A DNA stretch of 64,000 nucleotides from Ecdyonurus torrentis. Taxonomy: Eukaryota; Arthropoda; Insecta; Ephemeroptera; Heptageniidae. The stretch is from positions 29,154,953 to 29,218,952 of the forward strand of contig OX439127.1 of the NCBI GenBank assembly GCA_949318235.1, given 5' to 3'. Numbering within the stretch: the first letter of the stretch is position 1; each line of letters starts with the position of its first letter. The position numbers and the translations under genes are program-made. This document shows, piece after piece, positions 39,015 through 55,840 of this stretch. Under the pieces are notes generated by a model. It searched no databases. It saw only the letters and a program-made list of their open reading frames with translations, and was not told the origin of the DNA.

Positions 39015-39531
39015 ACATTATTTTAGTTAAATATATAATATATATTTTTTTATATATACATATATATTTTAATAATTACATTTAAAAGCAGTAGATTTGA
39101 CGTAACACTATTATGAAGGTGAAGAAAAGCCATGTAATATCTTTATAGTTTTTGGTGTGTCGTTTATATACAAGTATATAAGTAAGTATATTATATTAAG
39201 TATGTGTGCTTTTGTGCCTTTGATAAACGTCAATGTGAGACAAAAATAATGTTTTCCAAACATTCAGTGCAGATATATTACACATCGTCAGTGTTAAATC
39301 AAACAAACTTCAATCACCATAAAATACAATTTGCCACAAATGAATATTTGCTTTATTAAATCCAAATTTATACCAAATTTAAAGCATAAACGTAATAACT
39401 AGTATTTAACTAAAATAGCTTTCATTGAAAACTTCTCTTTTTTTTTTACCGTCGCAATTAGCGAAGTAATTAATAACTTTAAAATGAAAGAAAATTAATC
39501 CACAATTATATAGCGTATAGAGAATATATAA

Positions 39532-40419
<888 letters not shown>

Positions 40420-40420
40420 A

Positions 40421-40660
40421 AGTAATGTGGGGGAATGGGGTAAAGAAGGAGGAGAGAGGTTGTAGGTCGGGTAGTGGGTGGGTAAGGGGTTGAGCGGGGA
40501 AGGGTGAGGGTGCTAACTTGCGGTGAAATATACGCAGGGTAGAAAAGAGAAGGAGGAGCTGAGACATTGATCCGACTCTCGGCTTTGCCTGCGTGCTTGC
40601 CTATATACTCTCTTCATCTCGTGAAACCTTTATATACACGACTTACGGTAACTTCTCGCG
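40421..40660 (+). promoter_or_regulatory. G-rich, promoter-like patch
   Basis: A G-rich plus strand (40428-40560) is followed by less biased sequence with CTATATAC at 40601 and TTATATAC at 40630. G-runs upstream of TATA-like elements can mark a promoter, but no transcript or exon downstream is recognised. A (TA) array follows at 40683-40711. Confidence 0.25.
40469..40510 (+). other. G-quadruplex motif
   Basis: Seven runs of three or four G occur within 42 bp. They are separated by loops TAGT, T, TAA, TGAGC, AA/A and TGA, all within the usual 1-7 nt limit, so several quadruplex registers are possible. Confidence 0.75.
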
Positions 40661-40678
40661 TTTTCTCTCACCTTTCAC

Positions 40679-40714
<36 letters not shown>

Positions 40715-41288
40715 AGACTACGCATCTTTTGAAGTTCTATATTAATGATTTCATTTGCTATTAACTTGAAGGAATTTAGAGATAAAATTTAAATTTAAAT
40801 GAGAAAAAAATGTTAAGTTATTAAATAACGTGTAAATGTGGAAAACATAACAAATTAGGTTAAAAAGTTTATAATATGTGAATAGCATAAGTAAAGATTA
40901 AAAATGAATATGAAAATTTTCATATTATTTATCATTATCACAATATTAGATAGATAATGTTATACACCTCAAAGGCATCGATTAATAATTTATTTTTTAA
41001 TCAATTTTAAAACATTACTCTTGTTTTTCATATATATTTAATGAAACAATAAAAACAATATAGAAAGTAAATTGAAAGCATGATCGATGATGACAAAATT
41101 GCGAGGCACTTAAATTTAGTCGTGAGTGTCATGTAAATATAATCAACCTTTTATTATTATTTTTATTTTTATTGCAAAGATGCTTTTTTTATTATTATTA
41201 TTTTGTTATTATTATTATTTTAAGGGGAGGGGGGAATGTGTTTTAATATGTCAGAAGTGAATGCTTTAAAAATTTACTTCCTTTTAGC

Positions 41289-41379
41289 AAAAAAAAAAAA
41301 AAAGAAAGAAAAGAAAAGAAAAAAAAAAAAAAAGATGAAGAAGAAGAAGAAGAAGAAGCAGCAGCAGCAGCAAAAAAAG
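41289..41379. repeat. A-rich tract with (GAA)n and (GCA)n
   Basis: Poly-A and AAAAG runs lead into about eight GAA units, then about five GCA units, then A7. This is the third A-tract-to-GAA array in the window, here with an added CAG-type block. Confidence 0.93.
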
Positions 41380-42641
41380 ACGAAGTTAAAAGAAGATTGA
41401 AAAAAAAAAGTCTTTACGGATTTATTGCTTTCAAGTTGAAGTTAAGCCTATTCGTATAGTGTGTAGAGATGTGAGGAAAATATAGCGATACGATAAAAGT
41501 CTTTATATTATACAATTCTGAATTGCAGCTCTTCTTTGAAAGCTTTAGTCACGTGCAGTTATTTTACATCCGTGATCAGAATAGTGCATTTTTGATCTCT
41601 CGCTTCACTGACTTCACGTTTTAGATTATAAGTGACTTTTTAAATCACGTGTCAAAGTGTCCTAAAAGTTTTTAATCTTCCTTTCTTCTTCTTCATCTTG
41701 CCTTTTTTTTATCACATTTAGAATTTAGAAATATAAGAAATAATATAAAATTGAACACTTCAAATATGCAATACTGCTATTATATTTACCAGCTATTGTT
41801 TGTCAATGGATCAATATGGTACCTTTTTATATTTTCTATTTAGGTCCTTTTATTTTGTTCCCAAATATTTTTAAAAAGCTACAAAAACAAACTAAAAATA
41901 AGCAGCAAAAGTTAAAGGAAATGTTATAAAAAGATTCAGTCCCTTCCCTTCATAAAACCTTCATAATATAATGTTTGTTTATGTTTGTTTCTATGCTTGT
42001 TAAGTGAAAGAGTAATAACAAAACAATAAATTCAAATGTATCTAATCCTATAGTGCAATGAGTATTTATTGCAGTTCTCAAGGGCTTTTTGCTGTACGGG
42101 AAAAGGTTTTGCTTTAGTGATATTTTTTCAATTATGTTTTAATGAAATTGAATGATCTGCTTTTGACATGAATTTTCAATGTCATTATTAAAGGTGAAAA
42201 TAAAATAATGGCTTAGAAAATAAGATATAATAAAAAAATCTAGATAAAAAAAAGTTGTTTTTATTTTTAAATTTATGTTATAAAAAAGTTTCTTTGTTTA
42301 AAAATAACAATAAAGCAATTATAAAATAACGATTTCTTTTATTAATATTTTCATTATTTTTATTATTAAAGCTACAAAGAAAATTAAAATCTATAATCCA
42401 ATTTAATTGGTATTATTCAATAAAAGCACATCGCAACTTGAATTAAATAAATCGCTACTGTATATTGTTTTTTTAAAGGTTTGTGTTTGATTTTGAGTAT
42501 TCAGGAAATATGGCATTAAGTGTGGTTGTGAGCGATGCTGTACAGAATTCATGATTTTGTCCTCTAATTCTTTCTCAGCTTATTCTGTAGATGTTAAATG
42601 TCTAAATTTTCAATCAAACGCAAATGAGCAGTGAACAGTTG
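41380..42641. other. Gene-free AT-rich DNA
   Basis: Two CACGTG E-box cores (about 41552 and 41648) lie 96 bp apart in a slightly GC-richer stretch. No gene is recognised. Confidence 0.45.
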
Positions 42642-42668
42642 TTTTTTTTTTTTTTTTTTTTTTTTTTT
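42642..42668. repeat. Poly-T tract, T27
   Basis: An uninterrupted T run. Confidence 0.95.
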
Positions 42669-43967
<1,299 letters not shown>

Positions 43968-44320
43968 CAAACAAAAATCTCCATATAATGTTAAAAAAGC
44001 ATAGCATTCACTAATCTGCAATTTTCTTATTAACTAATTTATCATGATTAAGCAATACTGAAAATAGATACATTATAGAAAAGTTTGATTATATTTATTA
44101 TAAATGATGCTTTGCATACGATACACTTAAACATTTCAAAAACATATGATAAGTAATTTTCTAGTATTATATACAAGTTATAATTAAAATTTACAATACA
44201 TACATTGTAAAATGAAACAAAGAATGCATCACCCTAAATGATAAATAGTTCGAACGAGAATATTTTCATTTACTTTTAATAATGATATTTTCTATAGTAG
44301 TTGTTTTTAAATTTTAATTT

Positions 44321-44446
44321 TCATTCAATATTATTCCAGCTATCAGGCAAATTATTCCGCAATTTAGATCCCAGAACGACAAATGAGTTTTCATGCATGA
44401 AGCAACTTGTTCTCGTTGGGAATAAGAATAATTCATGTGATCTTGT
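44321..44446 (-). pseudogene. Relic of non-LTR retrotransposon reverse-transcriptase protein, C-terminal end
   Basis: The minus strand has a 41-codon open stretch ending in TGA. Its reading includes FLFPTRTSC, ENSFVVLGSKL and RNNLPDSW. This fits the conserved C-terminal pattern of CR1/Jockey/RTE-type LINE proteins: a charged TR-x-n segment, then SF-x-x-x-G-x-x-L-W-N-x-LP-x-x-I. The usual Trp before Asn is Arg here. An in-frame stop lies at 44447-44449, immediately upstream, and no earlier domain can be followed. AT-rich 3' UTR-like sequence follows on the minus strand. It is therefore a decayed or 5'-truncated copy. The call rests on pattern recognition and was not aligned to a database. Confidence 0.55.
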
Positions 44447-44899
44447 TTAGCGAGATAAAACACATTGTAAAGAATTTATATAAATAAGTTGGTACTTAAA
44501 ATAAGAAAATTGTTTAACATAATGTACTTAAATGTGTCATTTATTCATTTTCAAACACCCGAGTTTCTCATAATATTGACCATTGTAAGTATTTTTACAT
44601 TGAATATTTAAATTGGATTTGTTTATTTATTCGCGGCCTAACTCCACAAGCATTGAAATGTTGAAATGTTGTTACGGTCTCAACACACTACAACAAAAAG
44701 TAAGTTACAAAATAAATTACAGTAAGATACTATTCTAATTAATACGGTGTTGATTAGAAATACTCACAAAGTGCTCTTTTGTATCGCATTGATATTACAT
44801 ACAATCGCATTTCAATAGTCAAATTAGGAAGCATAAAGTTTATTTGGTTCATGATTGCCTCTAAAAATTTAAAAAAAAAAACTCTTTTTCTTTCTTTCT

Positions 44900-45064
44900 T
44901 CTTTTTTTTTTTTTTTTTTTTTTTTTTCATTATTACAAATAAATCTTATTTCATCATTTCATTGCAGATTTATGTCCAAAAATATGCCAAGATTTCTTTT
45001 ACAAAGTCACCTTGCAATTGACAATGGAATACTGCCAATAAAATTTTGATCTAATTTTTAATAT

Positions 45065-45095
<31 letters not shown>
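44900..45095. repeat. Two poly-T tracts
   Basis: A T run of about 27 ends near 44926 and a second of about 28 occupies 45068-45095. The sequence between has no supported feature. Confidence 0.92.
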
Positions 45096-45274
45096 GAAAG
45101 TAAGTTTTGAATAACTAATATAATTGCTTGAGTTTTCTCAGCATTACTATCTAAGCAATGTATATTAGAGTATAATTAATAATTGAGTTTATGTCACTAT
45201 TGGGATGATTTATTGCTAAATGAAAATGATCAGGATAGACGTGGTGTCTGCAAAATTTAATATATTTTGATAGA

Positions 45275-46359
<1,085 letters not shown>

Positions 46360-46766
46360 CCTCTCTTACTCTGTGTGTGTGTCAGGGTTTAGTGAGAATT
46401 TTGTATTTTAAGCCATTTTTGACATATAACGTAACACTACCTCCTATTTTACGATCATTACGGATTATACGATCATTAGGTATTTTAATCACAAAATTTT
46501 TATTCATACATTATAGCTAAGATTTACATATACAAAAGTTATCAGTTTCAATACAGAATGAGTGCAATAAGTAATCTGAAATATAATAACTCACCAAATA
46601 TTATAATATTTACAAGAAAAAAAACATCTTATATATTTAATTGTATTTTCACAAGTACGTTGTTGAATTGATGTGTTTAATTCATTTAAATTGTAATTTA
46701 GTACTTTTTCTTCTTCCTGCTTGAAAGGAGAGTTTTGAGTTTCTCAAAGTTGTAACTCAATTATTT

Positions 46767-46857
46767 GTAACTATGAACTGCCTGAATCAATAAAATTTCT
46801 TACTTTCTATTAAGTAATTATTCTATTAAGTAATTGACCCAGGCAGTTTATAGTAAC
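46767..46857. repeat. 91-bp hairpin with 25-bp arms
   Basis: GTAACTATGAACTGCCTG (from 46767) is mirrored by CAGGCAGTTTATAGTAAC (to 46857), with about 22 of 25 positions paired. The loop contains a direct duplication of TTCTATTAAGTAATT. Size and arm length suit either a tiny MITE or a miRNA-precursor-like hairpin. Confidence 0.6.
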
Positions 46858-48443
46858 ATAGCATTCTTACAACAAGCGTTGGTCTAGTCATTATTTACAA
46901 TTAACATAACAATAATAAATAAATATATTTATGACTACAAAAATAAAGTTTCAATACAGTTCCTGTACAGTCTTATCTTTTTACAACCATAATAATGTTT
47001 TATGCAAAACTTGATAAATTTAGTCAGTAAAATGTTCCAAATTTGAGTGTGTATAGTAAACATAAGTACATCAATTTCATCCATTTTTTTAAATTGGGGT
47101 CAAAGTATTCGTATAAAGTATAATATTTTTTATAATGTATATAAAAAAAATTTTCAGTGTTTTTTTTAAATAATGTATTGATTGTTATTTAAATTTCAAA
47201 GTAATGCTGTAATATAATACAATATTGAGATATAAAAATACACTAATAAATGTAGAACTAAAATAAATGTATGGCAATATAGTGACCTTTTTGTTGAATT
47301 CACACTTCATAGTATATATGCCAAGTATCTTATGTTTTCACAACTATTAAGTAAAAAATAAAGCAGTATTAGTCCAGTACGGACTTGTTAGTGGGCGAAG
47401 TACATGCAATGTACATACTTACACCCCAAGTTGGTAATTGTGGGTGGAGTTCTAATAGATTTAACTTTCAGTTTGAGTTGTTAAATAATTATATTATTCT
47501 GCAAAATTGACATACCAGCAGAAGTGGGTGGTTGGCCTCAAATAAATCAGTATAACTATTTGCTTTTGTAGAATTTGATTTTGATTTGGTTAAAGAAAAA
47601 AATTTAAATATTAGTATCAATATTCAACCAATTCAAAATAGATCTAACAAAATATTAATCCATTTGCAAAAACATTAGAATTTTGTAATAAAAATTTAAT
47701 TTTCAGTGAAAAATATACGGTAAATACTCATAAAAATACAATCGTGTAATTTTGGTCGAGGGGTAAAAAACGTATGTATTTTTATACAATGTTACTTAGG
47801 GTTGTTGATTTGATTTGTGTTTTTCGTCTACTTTTAAATTTGTTTATTTTACGATAATTTTGAAATTGCCTATTTTGTGTTTTATTCAAAATGACTCTTT
47901 ATGTTAAGTCACAATGAATGAAGCGATAATCTTTTTTTATTATTATTACTGTATTATTAATTTTTTGAGATTCATGAACTATTTGTTAAGCATACCAGAA
48001 AGGCTTAAAACAAACTTCTTTTTTTTTTAATTAACTAAAGTTTTAAGAAATGAATCTGTGATCTAATTGAAGGAGTCTAGAAATATCAAACCACTGTCAA
48101 AGTTATGATGCGATCTACAATAAGTAATAAATAATTATAATTTTAAAAAAAGTTAAAGTATAAAATGTTGTTATTATTGATGATTTAAAATTTATGAGTT
48201 TGAAAAATAATAACATGCACGCATACTTCTTGTGCAATAATTATTTCCTTAGAAATGTGATATTTGCTTAAGTTTCCATTAACTGTTTATTGATGTATTG
48301 TAAAAGTTAAAAAAGAACGCGAACATAATTTAATTATATAAAAATTTAGCATTAAAAATAAATGTAGCGCTTAACAGAGGTTTTCAACTTTGACCTTTTT
48401 GAACAATTTTAGCTCAATAAAATTTAGATGTAAAAAACGATTT

Positions 48444-48445
<2 letters not shown>
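46858..48445. other. Gene-free AT-rich DNA
   Basis: No gene is recognised. Around 47377-47450 the sequence is slightly GC-richer, with small palindromes such as GTACATGCAATGTAC. Confidence 0.5.

Positions 48446-48491
<46 letters not shown>
48446..48491. repeat. (TA)n microsatellite
   Basis: A perfect TA array of about 46 bp. Confidence 0.95.
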
Positions 48492-48494
<3 letters not shown>

Positions 48495-49375
48495 TATATA
48501 TATAAAAGGAGATAAAAATTCATCTGATGGGTGTATAGACATTTTTAATATTAAATATGATTTATAAGAAGTATAAACAAACAAATTATAATTTATAATT
48601 TGTTATAATACTATTAAGGAAACGAAATGCTTTGTTAAGGGTAAACACAAAAACAAACTAATGTCATTTTAAACGTAAAATACAAAGATTTATAGCTGTA
48701 TATCCAAACAAAATTTTATTTCATACATTTTTATTGGTGGACTTTTTTTTCTTTCAATTTAACTTTTCAAATGAAATTGTATAATACTTTCTTTTTTTTC
48801 TATTAAAGAATATACAGAGTAATAACTTTTCTGATTGATTTGAATGCGAACAAACGCAAATATCATTTTCTTCGCAAGCTATGATATACATAAATAAATA
48901 TATTTTATATTGTTTTAAACAAATACAAAAGTTTGTATTACAAAATAGCTTACAGAATTCAGCCTTTTTGTGATTGTTATAAACAAAATTTTATCATTGA
49001 TAAGCATTATGAAGTATAAGATTTCTTACAACATGCACGATTGCGTTAAAAAAGTATTTTATTTTAAAACTTTTGTTATAGTAGTATGTTATCGATTAGC
49101 TTAAAAATAAATATGTAAATTCTCAGCCAAAACTCCTAAAATGAATTTGGAAATATACTTTTAACTATAATATCTTACTGAACATGAATTTTAACCAAAA
49201 AAGTTGTCAAATGATAAAAAATAATAATAATAATAAAAAGGTACTTTTAACGTGAAATCTCAGTATGAATACTGAATGGAGAACCGATATGAGTAAATTA
49301 TTGTAACTTGAAGTTATAATAATGAAATTTTAATTTTATGCTGCTGAAGGGGATTTTTACCCTTTTTTACCGTAT

Positions 49376-49462
49376 GTATAGCAAGGAAATAAAAAAAACT
49401 TGCACAACTATAGACTGAAATGCATCACTATAGAATTGCAAGTTATTCATTTCATTTCGGTA
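49376..49462 (+). repeat. Foldback repeat, copy 2
   Basis: The second copy of the 25214-25295 unit, in the same orientation. It keeps the block ACAACTATAGACTGAAA in the loop and ATTCATTTCATTTCGGTA in the right arm. Where copy 1 pairs ACCTGCA with TGCAGGT, this copy pairs ACTTGCA with TGCAAGT, so both arms changed together. Confidence 0.6.
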
Positions 49463-50783
49463 CAGAATTATTTTATTTTGTTATTTATGTCATATACTAC
49501 CTTATTATTGTATGTAATATAATGTCATTTATAAGTTTGGCAAGTTTTCGGGTACTTTTTACTTTAAAATAGGATTCCTTATAAATATTAAAATTATAAT
49601 ACATATAAAAAATTGACGCATTGAATCATGTTATCAAGTACATATGTTTGGAAACAAAATGGAAAATGTGACAATAAAAAATGTGACATATACATATTTC
49701 TTACACATACGTACTATTTAATACCTTAATTATCACAAATTATACAGGGACTATGTAGGGTATTTGAATTTTGAATAGATAGAGCATTAAATATGGCCCA
49801 TTTAAATACATTACTTGCCTTGCAACAACAAAAATGAACATGTATAATATATGCTATCGCCATACGAAATAAAAATCTTCTTTTCAATGCATGGTACAGT
49901 ATATAATATATAATTAATTACTAATTATAGTATGTTATGTAATTTGAATATGTACTGACAGTAAATACATAAGGCAATAGAGTAATTGTTATAATTCCTG
50001 CAGTGTCTGTAATACCTGTATATTATTTTATTTCTCAAAATTTCGAGTTTCTTATTGCGTTAAATCACTATATAAATAGCAACAAAAATTTTAGTTTTGC
50101 CAATTCTAATTTTGGTATAAATTAAAAAAAGGAGGGTACAGCTAAATAAACGAATTGCATATTGAATAAAAGTTCCTTTTACTGGTTGAAAAAGGCTATA
50201 GATTATGAAGATTGAGTCTTATATTAGTAAATATACGAATATATTACTACACAACATGATATTACCCAACATACATAATAGGAAAAGGACGTGTCGTAAT
50301 ACTAAAATAGAAATGCAAAACACTTACATACTGGTTTTAGTAGAGTATTACCTCTTTTTCAATCTCAAATATAATTTAAGCACTTAGTATTTATATTGTT
50401 ATATTGTGTAACACGTTTTTATTATAATAGTATAATGACAATTTTTAATAAAACTGAGATTTCTTTATACTAAAGTTTTCTCACAACACTCGCGGGAAAG
50501 TGATAAGAAATGAAGCAGCTGTTCCGCCAGTTGACAAACGCTTTTCATTTAGCGCTATTTTAGCGTTAATTTTGAAATTTTTGCAGTATCGGACAGAATA
50601 TAATAGTCTCACAAATTGAAAAATCTGCTCACCGATCTTGCTAATTTCAATTCTGTTTATCTGTATTTCTCATTCTTTCAATATAACTTCTCTTAAAATG
50701 TGACAATACAATAACCAATAATGAAATTTTTGAAAATGATGACAATACTATAGCCTAGCTATTCTCTCTTTCACAGTAATATG
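49463..50783. other. Gene-free AT-rich DNA
   Basis: No gene is supported; the frames are short and AT-driven. Confidence 0.55.
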
Positions 50784-51026
50784 CTATAGGGTGGTTTCAT
50801 TCATGTTAAAGTCAACGTCATAAGTGAGTACTAAATAACATTGGCCGGTATAGGAAATTTGCACATTTTTAATTAGATTAGTACCTCAAGTATGCAAGAA
50901 AAATAGCTAATTTTCCAAAGAAAATAGCCAAAAACTACAGTTGTCCTATGCTGAGCAATGGTATTCATTGCTCAAGAAGAGCATCGAAAAGTACCCAGAA
51001 TGACATCATGCGTACACACCCTATAG
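50784..51026. mobile_element. Possible MITE, 243 bp
   Basis: A perfect 10-bp inverted pair, CTATAGGGTG at 50784 and CACCCTATAG ending at 51026, bounds a segment that is less AT-rich than its surroundings. Inside it is a perfect GAGCAAT/ATTGCTC hairpin near 50954-50974. No target duplication was identified. Confidence 0.35.
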
Positions 51027-51101
51027 GCTGTAGGGTATATAGACTGATAGACGTGTATACACATAAGTTCATATATTATAATATATAATATATTATTATA
51101 T

Positions 51102-51249
<148 letters not shown>

Positions 51250-51318
51250 CCAACATTCTGGTTTGGGCACATAACAAATTTATTCAATAGCTGATGTCTC
51301 TACTTCTATTAACTAATA

Positions 51319-51462
51319 AAGGAACAACTGTTTTGAAGCCAACTATAAGCGATTTCGCTTACATCCGCTTCCGTTTCGACGTACTGCGCATGCATTGTAA
51401 GTCGACACGGAAGCAGATGCGAGCGAAATCGCTTATATTCGGCCTCAAAACAGTTGTTCCTT
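51319..51462. mobile_element. TA-flanked MITE, 144 bp
   Basis: Nearly the whole element is an inverted repeat. The ends are AAGGAACAACTGTTTTGA on the left and the exact complement TCAAAACAGTTGTTCCTT on the right. Arm similarity then continues through GCGATTTCGCT and GCTTCCGT to a GTCGAC-like centre. TA dinucleotides flank both ends (51317-51318 and 51463-51464). The 67-codon frame crossing it is incidental. It shares the TA|AAGG start with the 37.69-kb MITE, but the rest of the arms differ. Confidence 0.85.
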
Positions 51463-51464
51463 TA

Positions 51465-52906
51465 TCAGTCAATAGTGCAAGAGAAAAACATTCGTAGTAA
51501 TAATAATAATAAGAAGAAGAAGAATCGGGCAATGCCCTCTTTTAGAACTGGCAATAAAATTACCACCCCAAAAAAAATGTAGTCTTCCTCATTATTTACT
51601 TTGAAATTTTACTTTTTAATAATTATTGTTTTAAATTAAATGTATATTGTATGTTTTCAAAGGTTCTAAAGGGATTGGCTTAAGGTTTAAAACACCCAAG
51701 TGACCATATCTTTTAATATATAATCTTATTTTTAATTACTCTTAGCCTTTAATCTGCAGTATTTGGCATAAAGTTTGAAATATATAAGGTTACGACTATA
51801 AGTTTTACGACTATACCAGCTGATAATTTTGTACCAATACAAGTTGAGTATCATTTCATTCTTCATGTTTTGTAGTTCGTATTGTTGTAACTTGCAGATG
51901 TCAAGCTGATCAAACCTTTAGGTACCGCCACTTAGATTACTGCATTGTACACAGTGACTTGTTCTCTTTTTTAATAGCATCCAAATTAAAATAACTAAAA
52001 ATATTAATATTGTGTTAAGTTTTAAATTCCTTTTTATTATTATTATTCCTATAGATTCATGTTATTCTGTTGTTTTACAGGAGCTAAAAATTGTGCTTGT
52101 AAGGCTTTAAGTTAGGCAACTGACTTTTTTAAATCGTAAAAATGAAAGAAAAAACAAATAAACTGGTAAAATGGTGTATTGAATACTTTTACCAATTAAA
52201 AATTTGTATAATTTAAAATTAATATTTTAATTAACACTTCAAATGACAATTTAACTAATAATTCAATAAACTGATATTAAAATGAATATTCATATAAACA
52301 CGATTAATATAGTTTTTTTTTTCTTTTTTTTTTTTTTTTTAGTTACAAATATTTTGTAAACATACCAACCAATACTTACTATAAAATGCATTATACGAAT
52401 GTTTTAGTAAGTAAAGTTAAACACAATAATGGACCAAAAAAATCCACATTTAACTCGTTATAAAATTTGTGTAACGTTTTTAATTAAATGTAAATTTAAG
52501 TACCCTATTGTATAAAATATAAAAAGAAGCAAAGGTAAAGTACGTGCAAGAGAAATATAACAGTAAAAGAATTAGAGCTATAATTTTAAGCCTACAAATG
52601 AAATTACATTTTTAGAGGAGCATTTTTTTATAGAGCGTGGTTATTTGATAAAAGTGAGTTATGATGAAGAATGTACATCATCATCATCATCATCTATATC
52701 ATTCATTCTCATAATTTAATATCCAGAATGTTCTCTTATATAGAGGTTAATGTCCTTGGGGACTTTCCTTACTTTTATTATTGCCACATGATTTTCTTGA
52801 TTTGTTAGAATATATCACTCCACTTTAACGTGACGTGTCAAAATTTAGTGGATCTAGAAATTATATATATTTAAATATAATATGTATTATATATATATAT
52901 ATATAT
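51465..52906. other. Gene-free AT-rich DNA
   Basis: A short (TAA/GAA) run lies at 51498-51524 and a (CAT)n run near 52677-52695. There is a T-rich patch near 52313-52340. No gene is recognised. Confidence 0.55.
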
Positions 52907-53397
52907 CGTCGTGGTTCCGCTATATTGTTATTGCGCATATTTTTGGTGAGTTGCGTCATATATCGCGAATTTGCTAATATACCGTAACGTGCAATACAAA
53001 AACTAAAACATCATATCGATAGGCAATATACCAAAGATTCAGAATATGTTTTTATTTTGTTAATACAACGCTTCGTTCATGAGTTATGATTTTTAAAGTT
53101 TGAGTCCGCGATCTTTTTTACTCAACCGAAAGAGTACAATTATTTTATTAAAATGTATGCCTTGTTTGGCTATATTTATGATAGTAATAACTGTTAAATG
53201 CCTGATTAATACTTCAAATATTAAAGGAGATACTGAGTTTTTTGTGTCTCCTGAAAAGTGGTTAAAAGTGGACATCGGATATTAGTAAACTTTGAACCAA
53301 ATGGACATTGGTCATTAATAAACTTTGAACCAAGTGGACATCGGACATTAGTAAACTTTGAACCAAGTGGACATCGGACAATATAGCGGAACCACGA

Positions 53398-53399
<2 letters not shown>
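52907..53399. mobile_element. Non-autonomous element, 493 bp, with 22-bp perfect TIRs and an internal minisatellite
   Basis: CGTCGTGGTTCCGCTATATT at 52907 onward and its exact complement ending at 53399 form perfect 22-bp terminal inverted repeats (52907-52928 and 53378-53399). Both ends abut (TA)n tracts, consistent with insertion at TA. Next to the right TIR lies a 33-bp minisatellite. Short open frames exist on both strands (53093-53285) but resemble no transposase I recognise. The layout of TIR, unique core, tandem array and TIR resembles minisatellite-bearing MITEs known from invertebrates. Confidence 0.85.
53268..53382 (+). repeat. 33-bp tandem repeat, about 3.5 copies
   Basis: Units start at 53268, 53301, 53334 and 53367, with consensus GTGGACATCGGACATTAG then TAAACTTTGAACCAA. 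The period is exactly 33 bp, so the minus-strand reading shows an 11-residue peptide repeat, DVHLVQSLLMS-like. The units are contiguous with no spacers, so this is not a CRISPR array. Confidence 0.92.

Positions 53400-53442
<43 letters not shown>
53400..53442. repeat. (TA)n microsatellite flanking the TIR element
   Basis: A TA array directly abuts the right TIR. A shorter one abuts the left TIR. Confidence 0.95.
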
Positions 53443-55135
<1,693 letters not shown>

Positions 55136-55603
55136 TATACAAACAAAAATAATCATTTGGTCTAAATTTTATTGGCTGTGACTGCTGTTTTACCAATCTA
55201 TTTGTAATTAATATAATTTTTATGGTTAAATTCATGTCCAACAAATTTTTTACACAATTTGCAATTTACGCTAGGATCTAAACATAAACTAGACGTCATG
55301 TACAATTTTACAGACTAAAAGTTTAAAAGTTTGTCTATGAAAAATACTTAAAAAAAAATGAAAAGTTCTGGACTCATTTATGGGTTTTCTTCAGAATTGT
55401 ATACTGTTTTCATGAATACTCTGTAATTAAAATGTACTAAAAACTTGACTTTGTGAAAGTTGACACTCACAACGTTGGCTTTTGTATGAGAAATTATTTT
55501 GTATGAACGATTGAAGCATTCAAGACCACGTGAATACATCTACCGATCTGATATCCTTATATCGTAGTGTAGTGTAGTTATAAAAAAAAAAAAAAAAAAA
55601 AAA

Positions 55604-55837
55604 ATTGACAAAGTCAGGGCCCTAGAGTGAGCCCACAGCTATGTTTTTATTGATTTTAATAATAGTATAAATATGAATGTAAAAGTAGCACCAGATGTGC
55701 ATATAGTATGTAAGTGTTTTGACTTTTTCTGTCTGTTAATTAACCTTGACGAATGCGATGTGTATTGTATACGATTGAAGGAAAGAGAGAAATAAAGAAA
55801 TTTTGAATTTGAATTTGAATTTGAATTTGAATTTGAA
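55604..55837 (+). mobile_element. LINE 3' end with (TTTGAA)6 tail
   Basis: About 230 bp of less AT-rich, stop-filled sequence ends AATAAAGAAATTTTGAATTT and runs into six perfect TTTGAA units (55802-55837). A 3' end made of an AATAAAG-like signal and a short-unit tandem tail is typical of non-LTR retrotransposons that lack poly-A. The copy is 5'-truncated and starts after an A-rich run at 55580-55603. A 17-bp direct duplication (TTGAAATAAGTGTAAAC twice) follows the tail. Confidence 0.6.
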
Positions 55838-55840
55838 ATA

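Noticed and set aside
41548..41653. Two CACGTG E-boxes 96 bp apart
   Set aside because: Six-base motifs recur by chance in this length and no promoter context supports them.
53268..53382. Regular 33-bp repeats considered as a CRISPR array
   Set aside because: The units are contiguous without spacers, sit inside a TIR element and occur in a eukaryotic genome.
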